Assembly: GCA_030068145.1 (NCBI GenBank)
Contig: JAPJBO010000212.1
Span: 186,001 to 250,000, forward strand
From: Diplonema papillatum
Lineage: Eukaryota; Euglenozoa; Diplonemea; Diplonemida; Diplonemidae
Reading direction: 5' to 3'
Length of the DNA stretch: 64,000 bases
Position 1 is the first letter of the stretch, and every line of letters starts with the position of its first letter. The notes under the pieces are model-generated. The model was not told where the DNA came from. It worked only from the letters and a program-made list of their open reading frames with translations, and searched no databases. Shown here in pieces: positions 53,806-63,629 of the stretch. A program made the translations under genes and the position numbers.

Positions 53806-54224
53806 TCTTCTTCGGTAGTGCTGCTGAAGCGGAACATTTCCGCTCCCACCCTCCTGCACAGAAGGAGCCAAAGCTGGGTTACAAAATTGGTTGCAGCTGC
53901 GCACCCGCTTTTCGGGTGTCCCTCGGCACACTCTCTTTGGCTCCAGCTTCTGAGGCTGGACCTTACCGTGTGAAAGGCAGTGTCCTGCCGAAGCACTATA
54001 CTAAGGGGTTCCCCAGGCCGCTGCACAGTGAAAGCGTTCAACGAACCCATGCCAGATAGATGATGTTCGCTTGCGAAAGTGGATCGGTTGATGGTAACCC
54101 GGTACGGACGGGGGACCCCAAGCTGGAGTTCAGACACTGGGCATCACCCGAGCAAGACGCGTCAAAGGTAGTCAGTGTTTGCTGCTGTGAAGAGATGTGT
54201 TACCAAACGGTAAATTTCCCTTAT

Positions 54225-54384
54225 ATCCCACCCCAAACAAATTTGTGCCCTTATATCCCACTTCAAACAAATTTTGTGCCCTTATATCCCACTTCAAACA
54301 AATTTTGTGCCCTTATATCCCAATCTGGGATATAAGGGCACAAAATTTGTTTGAAGTGGGATATAAGGGCACAAAATTTGTTTG
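54225..54384. repeat. Tandem and inverted 32-bp units forming a 59-bp-arm palindrome
   Basis: Three direct copies of a unit with TTGTGCCCTTATATCCCA are followed by two inverted copies. Arms 54264-54322 and 54326-54384 are perfectly complementary around a three-base loop (ATC). The same unit recurs, also inverted, at 56203-56310. Confidence 0.9.
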
Positions 54385-54484
54385 GTCGTGTAAAAAGTCT
54401 TTTGAGGGAACCGAACCGGACACCTGTGGTGCCGGTGGCGTGCGTGCTTTGACTCGGCCACAACGTCCAAAAATTCGAGGGCAA

Positions 54485-54850
54485 AATTTTTGACCAAATT
54501 TTGCCCCAACATTTTGCCCAACTAGATTTTGACCAAAAATCTGGACCCAAAAAATTCGACCAAAAATCTCGACCAAAAATTTCGATGCCAAAAAATTGGA
54601 CCAAAAATTTGGACCCCAAAAAATTCGACCAAAATTTTTGGACCCAAAATTTCGACCCCAAAAATTGGACCCCAAAAATTTTGACCAAAAATTTGGACCC
54701 AAAATTTCGACCAAAAATTTCGACCAAAATTTTTGGACCCAAAATTTCGACCCCAAAAATTGGACCCCAAGAATTTCGACCAAAGATTTGGACCAAAATT
54801 TTCGACCCCAAAAATTTGGACCCCTAAAATTTGACCAAAATTTTTGACCC
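54485..54850. repeat. Degenerate tandem repeat of CCAAAAATTTGGACC type
   Basis: About 365 bases of variations on GACCAAAAATTTCGACCCC and GGACCCAAAATTT, with period near 12-15 and no stop in several frames. Many units are themselves near-palindromic (AAATTT core). Confidence 0.85.
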
Positions 54851-56080
54851 AGTCCAGCCCGTTCCATTCGTTTTTGGTGTTTCCTTGTCCATAGGCATAA
54901 AGCTGGCTTCAGTGCCCCACCCGAGACGTCTCAAGACGTTCTGGGTGCCTCCGTCCGACTGGGTTGCACCGTTTCACAACTTCAAGCTGGCCACCGCGGC
55001 CACACTCGATCCCCGATCGGGTGCCTCAACTTGGGAGGCTCAAGCAAGTACTCAAGAGAACCGCATCAGAGCCAGGTGCCTGGCTGCACCGTCTGACCGT
55101 GCGGCGTGTCACGGCGTGCCACGCTGACGTTCGGGGCTATTCGCGGTGACAGAACTGTAGTAGCTGGCCAGATGCTACAGCCGAGAGTCAGGCGAGACAA
55201 CTGATCTCATCAGACTCATGATCCGTTTCTTGGCCTGACATACCAGTGACCACGGTCATTCTCCACTGTCCTTGTTGAGGCTGTGTCACACTGTGACTGT
55301 CACAGTGTCAGTCACTGAGTGACCGGACAGTGTCGCGGCAGCCGTAAACTGCACACCCACCGCACGTCTGCAGGATTCACCTCCAGATTCGGGGACCAGA
55401 ACACAGGGTATCGCTATAGCTGTCCGACTCCGAGTGCCTGGAGTGGAGAGAGTTACCTCTGGACAATGGAGCAGCAGCTGCAGCAAGGAACAGCAGCAGG
55501 ACCGGGACTACTGGCTCAGTGGCGGGAAGGCGCCGCTGTCACGCGGCTGCGAGTCAGCCACAGTCACAGCTGATTTCACTTACGCAGTGAAGCCTGCAGT
55601 GAAGGAAGCTGTGTCCACCGTCGTGCAACCGGTGTGCAACCAGTTGCGGTGCAGGCGTGGGCACAACGACAGTTGATGACTTTAGGAAGGAATCAGCCAT
55701 TCTTGCGTGAGCTGCAGATTCCGTCTGTCGGCAACAGTGTCCGACTGTGTCGCCACCTTGGGTTGTAAGCCCACCGTCCTCCGCGGTTCTGGCCATCTGT
55801 CTTGTAATCTGGGTTCAGTTCCGAGTTTGGTTTCCTATCCGAGGCTATCGGGCACTGGTTCGGTTTCGGGTTGAGGTTCGGTTTCGGGTTCGGTTCTGCC
55901 ACCATCACTCCTCAGAACTTCTGGGTTCGGGTTCGATTTCGGCTTTGGCTCGCCGTGCCAGGCGTGGGCGTCAACTCGCGACACGTGATGTCTCCATGTC
56001 ACTGCCAATGTCAGCGTGGACGCATGCAGTGGCAATAGCAACAGCAACAGGAGTCCAGCGTCCGGCTGGACGAAAAGTTT
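54851..56080. other. Spacer without recognised gene
   Basis: Contains CAGTGT/CACTGT-rich short palindromes at 55260-55335 and a GGTTCGG/TTCGGGTT-rich zone at 55850-55945. No gene or RNA recognised. Confidence 0.35.
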
Positions 56081-56087
56081 TTTTTTT

Positions 56088-56170
56088 TCGCCGTAGGTAT
56101 CCGGATGGTCGAGCCAACCACCCTTGGGTTTCAAGGTGAGTGGTCGGGGGTTCAAGCCCCTCCTCGGCAA
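56088..56170 (+). tRNA. tRNA-like sequence (pseudogene or SINE head)
   Basis: Starts GCCGTAGG...GGTCGAGCC and ends GGGGGTTCAAGCCCCTCCTC then GGC, giving a good T-arm with the B-box GGTTCAAGCCC. An acceptor stem GCCG/CGGC has mismatches inside, and an anticodon-like arm CCTT-GGGTTTC-AAGG is present. The layout is closest to class II (Leu/Ser) tRNAs. Mismatches suggest a tRNA pseudogene or tRNA-derived SINE. Confidence 0.4.
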
Positions 56171-56202
56171 GTTTTCCAGCATTTTCCTCGATTCAAATTT
56201 GT

Positions 56203-56310
56203 CAAAACAAATTTGTGCCCTTATATCCCAGTTTGGGATATAAGGGCACAAAATTTGTTTGAAGTGGGATATAAGGGCACAAATTTGTTTTGAGTGGGAT
56301 ATAAGGGCAT
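56203..56310. repeat. Second copy of the TTATATCCCA palindromic unit
   Basis: One unit in direct orientation, then three inverted units (GGGATATAAGGGC), around the centre CCCAGTTTGGG. Same family as 54225-54384. Confidence 0.8.
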
Positions 56311-57326
56311 TACACCGTTACCAAACCTTTCCAAGGAGCACCAGATTTCCCATTTTTGGAGTCGTAAAACTCTCGGGTTTGATCCACAGATTCCCCGGAA
56401 GGCCTTCTGCGCTCTGGACAACCTGCCCGCCCCTCCGTCCGTAAGGGATTACCCGCCCGTGTCTTCGTTCTTTCGTTGTTCGTATCAGTGCAAGACCTTG
56501 CCTCCGGAAATGTTCTGAAAGTCCATCTCTCGTGTATCAGAACACAACGTCGGACTAAAGTCTAAACTCAATACCCTGCCGACAATTCCAGTCCGTTATC
56601 TTGACTGCTGTCTCGCCAGGTGGTAGGACAGACTTGACGCTCGTGCTGCTCATGTTGCGAGAACCTAGTGGACAAAGCAGGACCGATCAACCCCGCCGCC
56701 GCCCCCCCCCCCCCCCCCCCCCCCCTCGTGAGAAAACGCGAAGAACGGAAGCACCTTTTCTTCTCTTCTTTTCTTTAGCTGCCATGAGCCGCGACTCAGC
56801 TATGACGGCAGCTATGCGACCACCGTTCATTTTTTCCACGAAATATCTCAGCCCTTTGTACGTGGTCAACGCGTGTTCGTAGAGATCGGAAGCGCTTGGT
56901 ATCAACAGAAACGCGGTGAAAAAGCCCTTCTTGGTGCTCAAAACCCCTAAAGATGTGAGGCATTTGCGCACGGTGTTGCGTTGTGGTCCCAGGAATCTGT
57001 GCAGGATTCATCCAAAGTAGTAGGACGTAACAAAATTATACAAAAAAAAAGTACGAGTTCTGACCCTCCACCCGCTCCCCTTATTATTGGCGCTCTACAG
57101 TTGTTCTTCGTGGCATTCTTCTTCCGAGCTGTATCCATTTGGGATTCTGCAGGATACTTTCAGTCATCTTGTCACGTGTTTTTTCTGGTTTGAGCAGCCT
57201 GCGTCACCAATACACAGAAGGCTTCTAACCCTGGTTATGCTGGGACAGAAGCAGGGCGTGAACATGCAGCGAGACCAAAGGATCGTTGAGCAGGATGTTC
57301 TTGCACCGAGGATTCGGACGGAAAAT
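56311..57326. other. Spacer with poly-C tract
   Basis: A poly-C run of about 22 bases at 56704-56725 and a short repeat A echo at 56468-56520. ORFs at 56600-57420 conflict and lack domains. Confidence 0.4.
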
Positions 57327-58858
57327 TGTACCCCCCCCCGTGAATTACTTTTTACCCCCGACACGTACTTTCCACCCCTCGAAAAACGGGGGGTAAAGAG
57401 TATAAATCCGGGGGTATAGAGTATAAATCGGGGGGTATAGAGTATAAATCGGGGGGTATAAATCGATGTCGGGGGGTGGAAATTTTTTCGGGGGGTGGAA
57501 AGTACTTTTCGGGGGGTGGAAAGTACTTTTCGGGGGGTGGAAATTTTTGTCGGGGGGTGGAAAGTATCTTTCGGGGGGTGGAAAGTACTTGTCGGGGGGT
57601 GGAAACGTTTCGTCGGGGGGTGGAAAGTACTTTTCGGGGGGTGGAAAGTACTTTTCGGGGGGTGGAAATTTTTGGTCGGGGGGTGGAAAGTACTTTTCGG
57701 GGGGTGGAAAGTACTTTCGGGGGGTGGAAAGTACTTTTCGGGATTTTCGGGCAAACCCGAAATCGCAAACCCGCATACCCGTTCCCGCAAACCCGCATAC
57801 CCGTTCCCGCAAACCCGCATACCCGAACCCGCATACCCGTTCTCGCAAACCCGCATACCCGTTCCCGCAAACCCGCATACCCGAACCTGCAAACCCGCAA
57901 ACCCAAACCCGCATACCCAAACCCGCATACCCGCGTACCCAAACCCGCATACCCGCATACCCGCATACCCGAACCCGCATACCCGTTCCCGCAAACCCGA
58001 AATCGCAAACCCCGCATACCCGCAAACCCGCAAGCCCGCAGACCTGCAGATTGTGGCTGGAACTGTTTTTGCAAATACACACAGCAAATCAAAGAAAGGG
58101 GGGAAAGGTGGAAAATGCAGATCAAACGGGAGTAAAACGTGTACACGCTTATCCGACTCTTGACTTACTATGCCGTGTTCTGAAAGCTGTCGAGGGGCCC
58201 CTCCATAGGTTCTCGCATGATTCGTTCGCCTTTGTAACACTATCCGTTTGTAGTACGCTTCGCAATTGTGTTCTTGCACTCTAGCCGAATGGCGGGTGGC
58301 GGATTTCCGCGCTCGGGCGCAAGACACAATTATGCTGCTTTTGCAGTGCAAGCCGAACCCGGTTCGCGACTTCGGTTGCGGTAAAGTGTTACAAAGTCTT
58401 CGGCTTTCAGATCCGGATACGCGTATGCAACAGATAGTTAGAGGTCACTTGAAGGATACCCGTGTGCAGCGTTCGAAAGAGTTTGCGTATCTGGTCGGGG
58501 GGTGGAAAGTAGTTTCGAGGGGTGGAAAGTACTTTTCTGGGGGTGGAAATTTTTTTGTCCGGGGGTGGAAAGTACTTTTTGGGGGGTGGAAATTTTTTGT
58601 CCGGGGGTGGATAGTGTTTTTCGGGGGGTGGAAAGTACTTTTCGGGGGTGGAAATTTTTCGTCGGGGGTGGAAAGTACTTTTCGGGGGGTGGAAATACTT
58701 TTCGGGGGGTGGAAAGTACTTTTCGGGGGGTGGAAAGTACTTTTCGGGGTGGAAAGTACTTTTCGGGGGGTGGAAAGTACTTTTCGAGGGGTGGAAAGTA
58801 CTTTCGGGGGGTGGAAAGTACGTGTCGGGGGTGTTGAGTACATCACCCCCCCCCCCCC
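57327..58858. repeat. Composite of GGGGTGGAAAGTACTTTTC minisatellites with inverted ends
   Basis: Array 1 (about 57397-57748) and array 2 (about 58495-58840) are built of a 21-bp unit around GGGGGGTGGAAAGTACTTTTC-minus-one. Between them lie a CCCGCAAACCCGCATACCCG array (57755-58050) and 440 bases of unique sequence. The outer edges are inverted: CCCCCGACACGTACTTTCCA at about 57353 and its complement near 58810. The 21-bp unit gives seven-residue periodic ORFs (VESTFRG on plus, STFHPPK on minus), which are treated as non-coding. Confidence 0.85.
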
Positions 58859-59304
58859 AGTTCAAACCCAAGAAACATTTTCCCCCCCCCAGGGGTGGCC
58901 CTAAGCGGCCAGATTGCGGAGTCGTTGGCAGAATCTGACCTGACCCCCCCCCCCCCCCCCCCCTATATACAGGCTATTTTCACTGTGGAGGGTGGACGCT
59001 ACCTGTCACTCTCTAAGGTGGTCACCACGGTGGGCAGTGATTTATATATGGGTCTGGGGCTCGGGGCCACCCCGAGCGCGAAAAAAAAAAATTGAATTAA
59101 TTTTGGGCTGGGGGTTGGGGTGGGGCCGGGTCACTATCAACCGGGATCAGCGGGGGTGAGCCACAGGGGAGGGACGAAGCCATGACGAAGTCATGGCGAA
59201 AGCCATGGCGAAAGCCATGGCGAAGCCATGGGGGCAGGAAGGGGAAAGAGGAGGCAGGAGGGCCAGGGGCGGGAGGGCCACAGGGGGTGGTGGGAGGCGA
59301 GACC
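58859..59304. other. Spacer with poly-C tracts
   Basis: C runs at 58850-58858, 58881-58890 and about 58945-58963, then short GCCATGGCGAAAGCCATGGC direct/palindromic repeats at 59180-59230. No gene. Confidence 0.5.
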
Positions 59305-59905
59305 TTGACTACCAATTCTAATTAAATTTGGATTCAAAATTGAACGTTGACTACTAATTCTAATTAAATTTGGGATCGGAAATTGGACGTTGACTACCAA
59401 TTCTAATTAAATTTGGGATCCGACATTAGACGTTGACTACCAATTCTAATTAAATTCAGAATCGGAAGTTGGACGTTGACTACCAATTCTAATTAAATTT
59501 GGGATCCGAATTTGGACGTTGACTACCACTTCTAATTAAATTTTGGATACGACATCAGACGTTGACTACGGATTGTAATTAAATTTGGAATCCGAAACTG
59601 GACGTTGACTACCAATTGTAATTAAATTTTGGATTTGGCATCAGACGTTGACTACCAAGTCTAATTGGTTGTGGATCCGAACCTAGACGTTGACTACCAA
59701 TTTTAATTAAATTTGGAGCCAAACCTGAACGTTGACTACCAATTCTATTTAAATTTGGAATCGGAAATTGGACGTTGACTACCAATTCTAATTAAATTCA
59801 GGATCGGAAATTGGACGTTGAGTACCGATTCTAATTAGATTTGGGGTTCGGCATCAGACGTTGACTACCGGTTCTAACTGAATTTGGATTCAATACTAGG
59901 AGTTG
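59305..59905. repeat. 43-bp minisatellite (about 14 copies)
   Basis: Units start TTGACTACCAATTCTAATTA, continue AAATTTGGGATCCG and end near AGACG. Divergence between units is moderate. One isolated unit lies at 60056-60095. Confidence 0.9.
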
Positions 59906-60138
59906 ACCGGCGCGGAAATTCTTCGCTGTACCGTACCGTGCGCTGGGGGGCGCTGCCCCCCAGACCCCCCCTGTCTTACAAATTAGCTTAACCATTTAGT
60001 CTGATTCTTGTTCCAACACTGGGTTGGGCTGGGCTGCCCTGGTAGTGCTTGCCTCTTGACTACCAATTCTAATTAATTTTGGATCCACCACAGGAGGCCG
60101 AGGGGGAATCGACTTTTCTGCAGAGGAGGAAAAGCTAT

Positions 60139-60521
60139 ATACCGTAAACGGGAATAAGTTGGACCGGACAAAATGGTCCAACTCACCTATTTCGGGCTCT
60201 CGCGGTCCAACTTTTGTCCGGTCCAACTATTTTCGGGGGGTCCAGAGTGAAATTTCGCGGCTGACCACTGACCAACACTGGCTTCACTTCCTTAGTTTGC
60301 AAGTCGCGCATGAGCCCGCCGCCAGGAGTTGTAAATTTGTTGCATTAGTGTGATTGTCAGGCCTTCGACTACCCTGAGCAACGCACTAGCCAGGAGTTCT
60401 AGAACACTGCGCGGCACAACCCGCAGTGTCCCATCCGTCTGCCCCTTTGCTTTGGTAGAGTGCAAACGCAAAAATGTAGAGTGAAAACTAAGTGGATCGA
60501 GGTTGGCTGACACTGAAGGGT
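60139..60521. repeat. Dispersed repeat F, copy 2, with hairpin
   Basis: The hairpin half GTTGGACCGGACAAAATGG ... TTTTGTCCGGTCCAAC is followed by sequence shared with 4735-5032. A partial hairpin occurs again at 60840-60870, directly upstream of the retroelement. Confidence 0.6.
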
Positions 60522-61073
60522 GGAGCTGCTTATGTATTGCCCAAAATTGAGGGTGTACGTTGCTAGACCCATGATCCAGAGGTCGTACTGTAGCATCATC
60601 CCCACCCACTGCACTGCCTACAACACACCCACCACCACCACTGCCCACCGCACCACCCACCCACTGCACTACCTCCACGACCTCCCACCACATGACCACC
60701 CACTACCGCCGCCCCCCCACGACACCACCGGCCGCTGGCTATAACTATAGTTTTTTTTTTTTTTTTTGGATGTTGTATGGGGTTAACATTGGGTATATGA
60801 AGCTACTTCTCTGCGCCTAAGTGAAAACGTGCCTGGGCGGAAATATGTTGGACCGGACAAAATGGTCGCAGCACCCCTGCCAGGCAGTTCGATCACGCAG
60901 AGACGGAAAAAGAGAATTCCTGCTCCTCTTCTTTTCCCCTCCCTCTCTCTCACGGCGCGCCTGGCCTCAATCGCCCGGGAGCGATACCCCGAGGGACCGG
61001 TTTTGCGCACAAACAATCCCCCTACAATAGCCAGTGTGCCCGGCCAACTTGCAACGAGGGCCCCCCCGCCAGG

Positions 61074-63629
61074 GTGGAGGGACCCATCCCGGGGCTAAGT
61101 TTCCAGGAGATCCCTCGGGATCTTCTGGATAGACTGAGCCGAGCACCCGAGCTCAACCCGGAAGCCCAATGGGGAAGGCTGGGGGGTGGACGCAGCAGGG
61201 AAACCCAGCAGTGGGGGCACGCCTGTCGACTAGGTGAACCCCCGATCAGACTGGAACGGGATATCCCCGAGGGGCCCCTGAAAGAAGCGGCGGATCTCAT
61301 ACGTGACCGCCTTGGGTGGGAACCGGACCAGTTGCTGGCCAACTGGTACCGGAGGGGAGTGGGGATCAACCCCCACAAAGACCAGAGAGAACTGGGTCCG
61401 AGGGTAGCGACCATATCGCTCTTGAGCGACACGGTCATGGAATGGGAGAGGGGGAGCCGGAAAGTGAGAACCCCTCTGCCGGTCGGCACACTGTGCCACA
61501 TGGAAGGCGAGGCCAGGAACCTGTGGACACACGGGATTCGTCCCGATGATGTCGCACGCGACCGGGTCTCGCTGACCTACAGGGCCGTGCGCGAGGCCGC
61601 CTCCCAAAGTTTGCAAGGCCGGGACACCCCGCAAGAAACTCCCATACCCCCCCCGCCCAGCCCTCAGGCATCCACTGCACCCCCCCAACATCAGTCCAGC
61701 CCCGCGCCACGGACACTTTTGCTTCATCACCAAAGAACTCTACAATCAATCAAAGAATCAGCAAGACAGCGGCTGATAACCGCGGGGGACGTCGAACAAA
61801 ACCCTGGTCCCGGCCGCGCGGAGATGAGGTTCGCGACGTTAAACGTAACCAACCTACTACAGTATCTCCCAGCGGCCGACGCGGTGGAAGCGGATCTTCT
61901 CTGCTGCCAGGAGGTGACACTCCTTCCGTGCAAACGGGTGCAGGCGGAGGAATACCTGCGGAAATGGTGCTGCCACTGGGGTCTGCCACCACCCGGAAGA
62001 CTCTGTAGGAACTCCGGTAGTCGCTCGACGATGAACGCCGCGAACGGAGGGCTCTCCACTCTAGTACTGAGACCGATACCGGCGTACGATACGATGACGG
62101 CGCTCTCGCACGCAGCAATACGGTCCCCGGACCGAGTGAGCCATACGGTAGTAGCAACAGGGGCCGGCAACACGTTCGTGCACGTGTTCAATGTCTACTG
62201 CCCTTCCGGAAACGGGAGGGCGGAGAGCGAGGAGCGTGAGGACATGCTGGAGAAGATCCTCTTCGCAGCGGCGGATAGCCTCGGTGACGTCCCCATAATG
62301 GTGATGGGTGACCTGAACACAGAAGAAGACCGGTCCCCTGTACTGCGGAAGGCACTAAGGAATGGGTGGTCCGACGCAGCGGAACTGCACCATGCGCGTA
62401 CCGGTGACACACCACCACCACCGACCTTTACTAGCGCCCGGACATCGGGCACGAGGATCGACCGCATACTCCTCAACCGAATAACGACGGGAGCTTTCCG
62501 CCAATGCGTCACCACCGCGGTGAACGTGCCGGGACACCGGCTCGTGACAATGACCCTGGACATTGCGGCGCTGCGCCAAATCGTGTGGCGATTTAAAGTA
62601 CCGCGGGAAATCTCTACGGAGGGGGGACCCAAGTGGGGCCTCTCGGACACAGAAGCTTACAGGGAAGCCGTACAGAGACTGGCCAACTCCGATTTCGCAG
62701 AACGGCTGGCAGCACAGCGAGTGGAAGAGGCCTGGCTCGAGTGGTCACGAGTCAGTGAGCAGTACTTGCAGGATGCCTTCGGAATCCCTGCGGAAGAAAG
62801 GGGAAGAAGTACCGGCCGGGGGATAAAGACGTCACCTAAAAGAGTCTGCATCACGGCAAGCACTGCGAGCGACGGGTCGGGGGCGGCGAACAGCAGACAG
62901 CTACGGCTCCGGAAGGCCATCCACAGGATGGAACGCATCTGCAGCTACCTTGCGCAACGGCGCGGGCCGGAGGCAGTTCCGCATGAGGTATCCCGTTGCT
63001 GGCAGAACAGCAGGCGGCTGGCACAGGCGTGCATGAAAGATGGCCAAGGGACAGAAGGATTCCCGGATCATGAGGAGGCGAAGCAGCTTCTCACGGCATT
63101 GCGGGAAGAGACGAGCAGGCTCGGAAAGGAAGGATCGGCGGCCAGGTTTACGAAATACCGAGACAAGCTGAACGAGAGGGCCGATGCGAGCAGACGATGT
63201 CTGACAACCATCTGCGCCGGACGCGCTGAGCCGTCGGGGGTGTTGCGAAAGGGGGCGGGAGTGACTGCAAATGTTGACGAGATGGACGAGGTGCTGAACA
63301 CTGCGTGGGACCCTATCCTGCGTAAGTACAAGGACGGGCCAGAGCCGGAGTACGAGCCGTTTCGGGATCGGTTCCGGGATCACATCGGCCCACATATGAT
63401 GGAAGCCGGAACAATCACGGGGGAGGAGCTACGAATTCTGCTGAGGAAGAAGCCGAAGAAAAGCGCGTCAGGGGTGGATGGCTGGCGTATGGCTGAACTG
63501 CGGGAGTTGCCGCTCCCCCTGCTGAACGCACTTGCGGACGTCATGAACCTGGTCGAAGCAACTGGAGACTGGCCGGCAAGCATGACTGCGCCTAATGGTA
63601 GCTTGAAGCGTCTCGCGAGCAGTCTGTAG
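61074..63629 (+). CDS. Retrotransposon polyprotein: AlkB-like dioxygenase, 2A, EEP endonuclease, RT start
   Basis: Numbering uses the GTG at 61074; no in-frame ATG precedes the first domain, so the 5' end may be truncated or use a non-AUG start. Residues about 10-172 match AlkB-type Fe(II)/2-oxoglutarate dioxygenases: NWY...INPHKD with iron ligands H101 and D103, distal H153 in WTHGIRP, and the RVSLTYR motif with R164 and R170. Residues 238-246 are GDVEQNPGP, the ribosome-skipping 2A core. EEP endonuclease follows from 251 (LNVTNL, CCQEV, GDLN at 412, TRID about 459, PGHR about 486). A basic linker with HxxC-type residues leads to the RT N-terminal motif KKSASGVDGW (about 795) and DWPASM. The last dozen residues are read-through past the rearrangement. 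The RT core and catalytic aspartates are missing, so this copy cannot be autonomous. Confidence 0.85.
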   Translation: MEGPIPGLSFQEIPRDLLDRLSRAPELNPEAQWGRLGGGRSRETQQWGHACRLGEPPIRLERDIPEGPLKEAADLIRDRLGWEPDQLLANWYRRGVGINPHKDQRELGPRVATISLLSDTVMEWERGSRKVRTPLPVGTLCHMEGEARNLWTHGIRPDDVARDRVSLTYRAVREAASQSLQGRDTPQETPIPPPPSPQASTAPPQHQSSPAPRTLLLHHQRTLQSIKESARQRLITAGDVEQNPGPGRAEMRFATLNVTNLLQYLPAADAVEADLLCCQEVTLLPCKRVQAEEYLRKWCCHWGLPPPGRLCRNSGSRSTMNAANGGLSTLVLRPIPAYDTMTALSHAAIRSPDRVSHTVVATGAGNTFVHVFNVYCPSGNGRAESEEREDMLEKILFAAADSLGDVPIMVMGDLNTEEDRSPVLRKALRNGWSDAAELHHARTGDTPPPPTFTSARTSGTRIDRILLNRITTGAFRQCVTTAVNVPGHRLVTMTLDIAALRQIVWRFKVPREISTEGGPKWGLSDTEAYREAVQRLANSDFAERLAAQRVEEAWLEWSRVSEQYLQDAFGIPAEERGRSTGRGIKTSPKRVCITASTASDGSGAANSRQLRLRKAIHRMERICSYLAQRRGPEAVPHEVSRCWQNSRRLAQACMKDGQGTEGFPDHEEAKQLLTALREETSRLGKEGSAARFTKYRDKLNERADASRRCLTTICAGRAEPSGVLRKGAGVTANVDEMDEVLNTAWDPILRKYKDGPEPEYEPFRDRFRDHIGPHMMEAGTITGEELRILLRKKPKKSASGVDGWRMAELRELPLPLLNALADVMNLVEATGDWPASMTAPNGSLKRLASSL
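61764..61811 (+). other. 2A ribosome-skipping motif
   Basis: Codes for RLITAGDVEQNPGP, which fits the D-V/I-E-x-N-P-G-P consensus exactly. In known 2A sequences the ribosome fails to form the Gly-Pro bond and continues, giving two proteins. Here the break would fall between residues 245 and 246, releasing the AlkB part from the endonuclease-RT part. Confidence 0.9.

Noticed and set aside
57164-58351. 395-codon and related ORFs over the GGGGTGGAAAGTACTTTTC arrays
   Set aside because: Seven-residue periodic artefacts of a 21-bp repeat, present on both strands at once.
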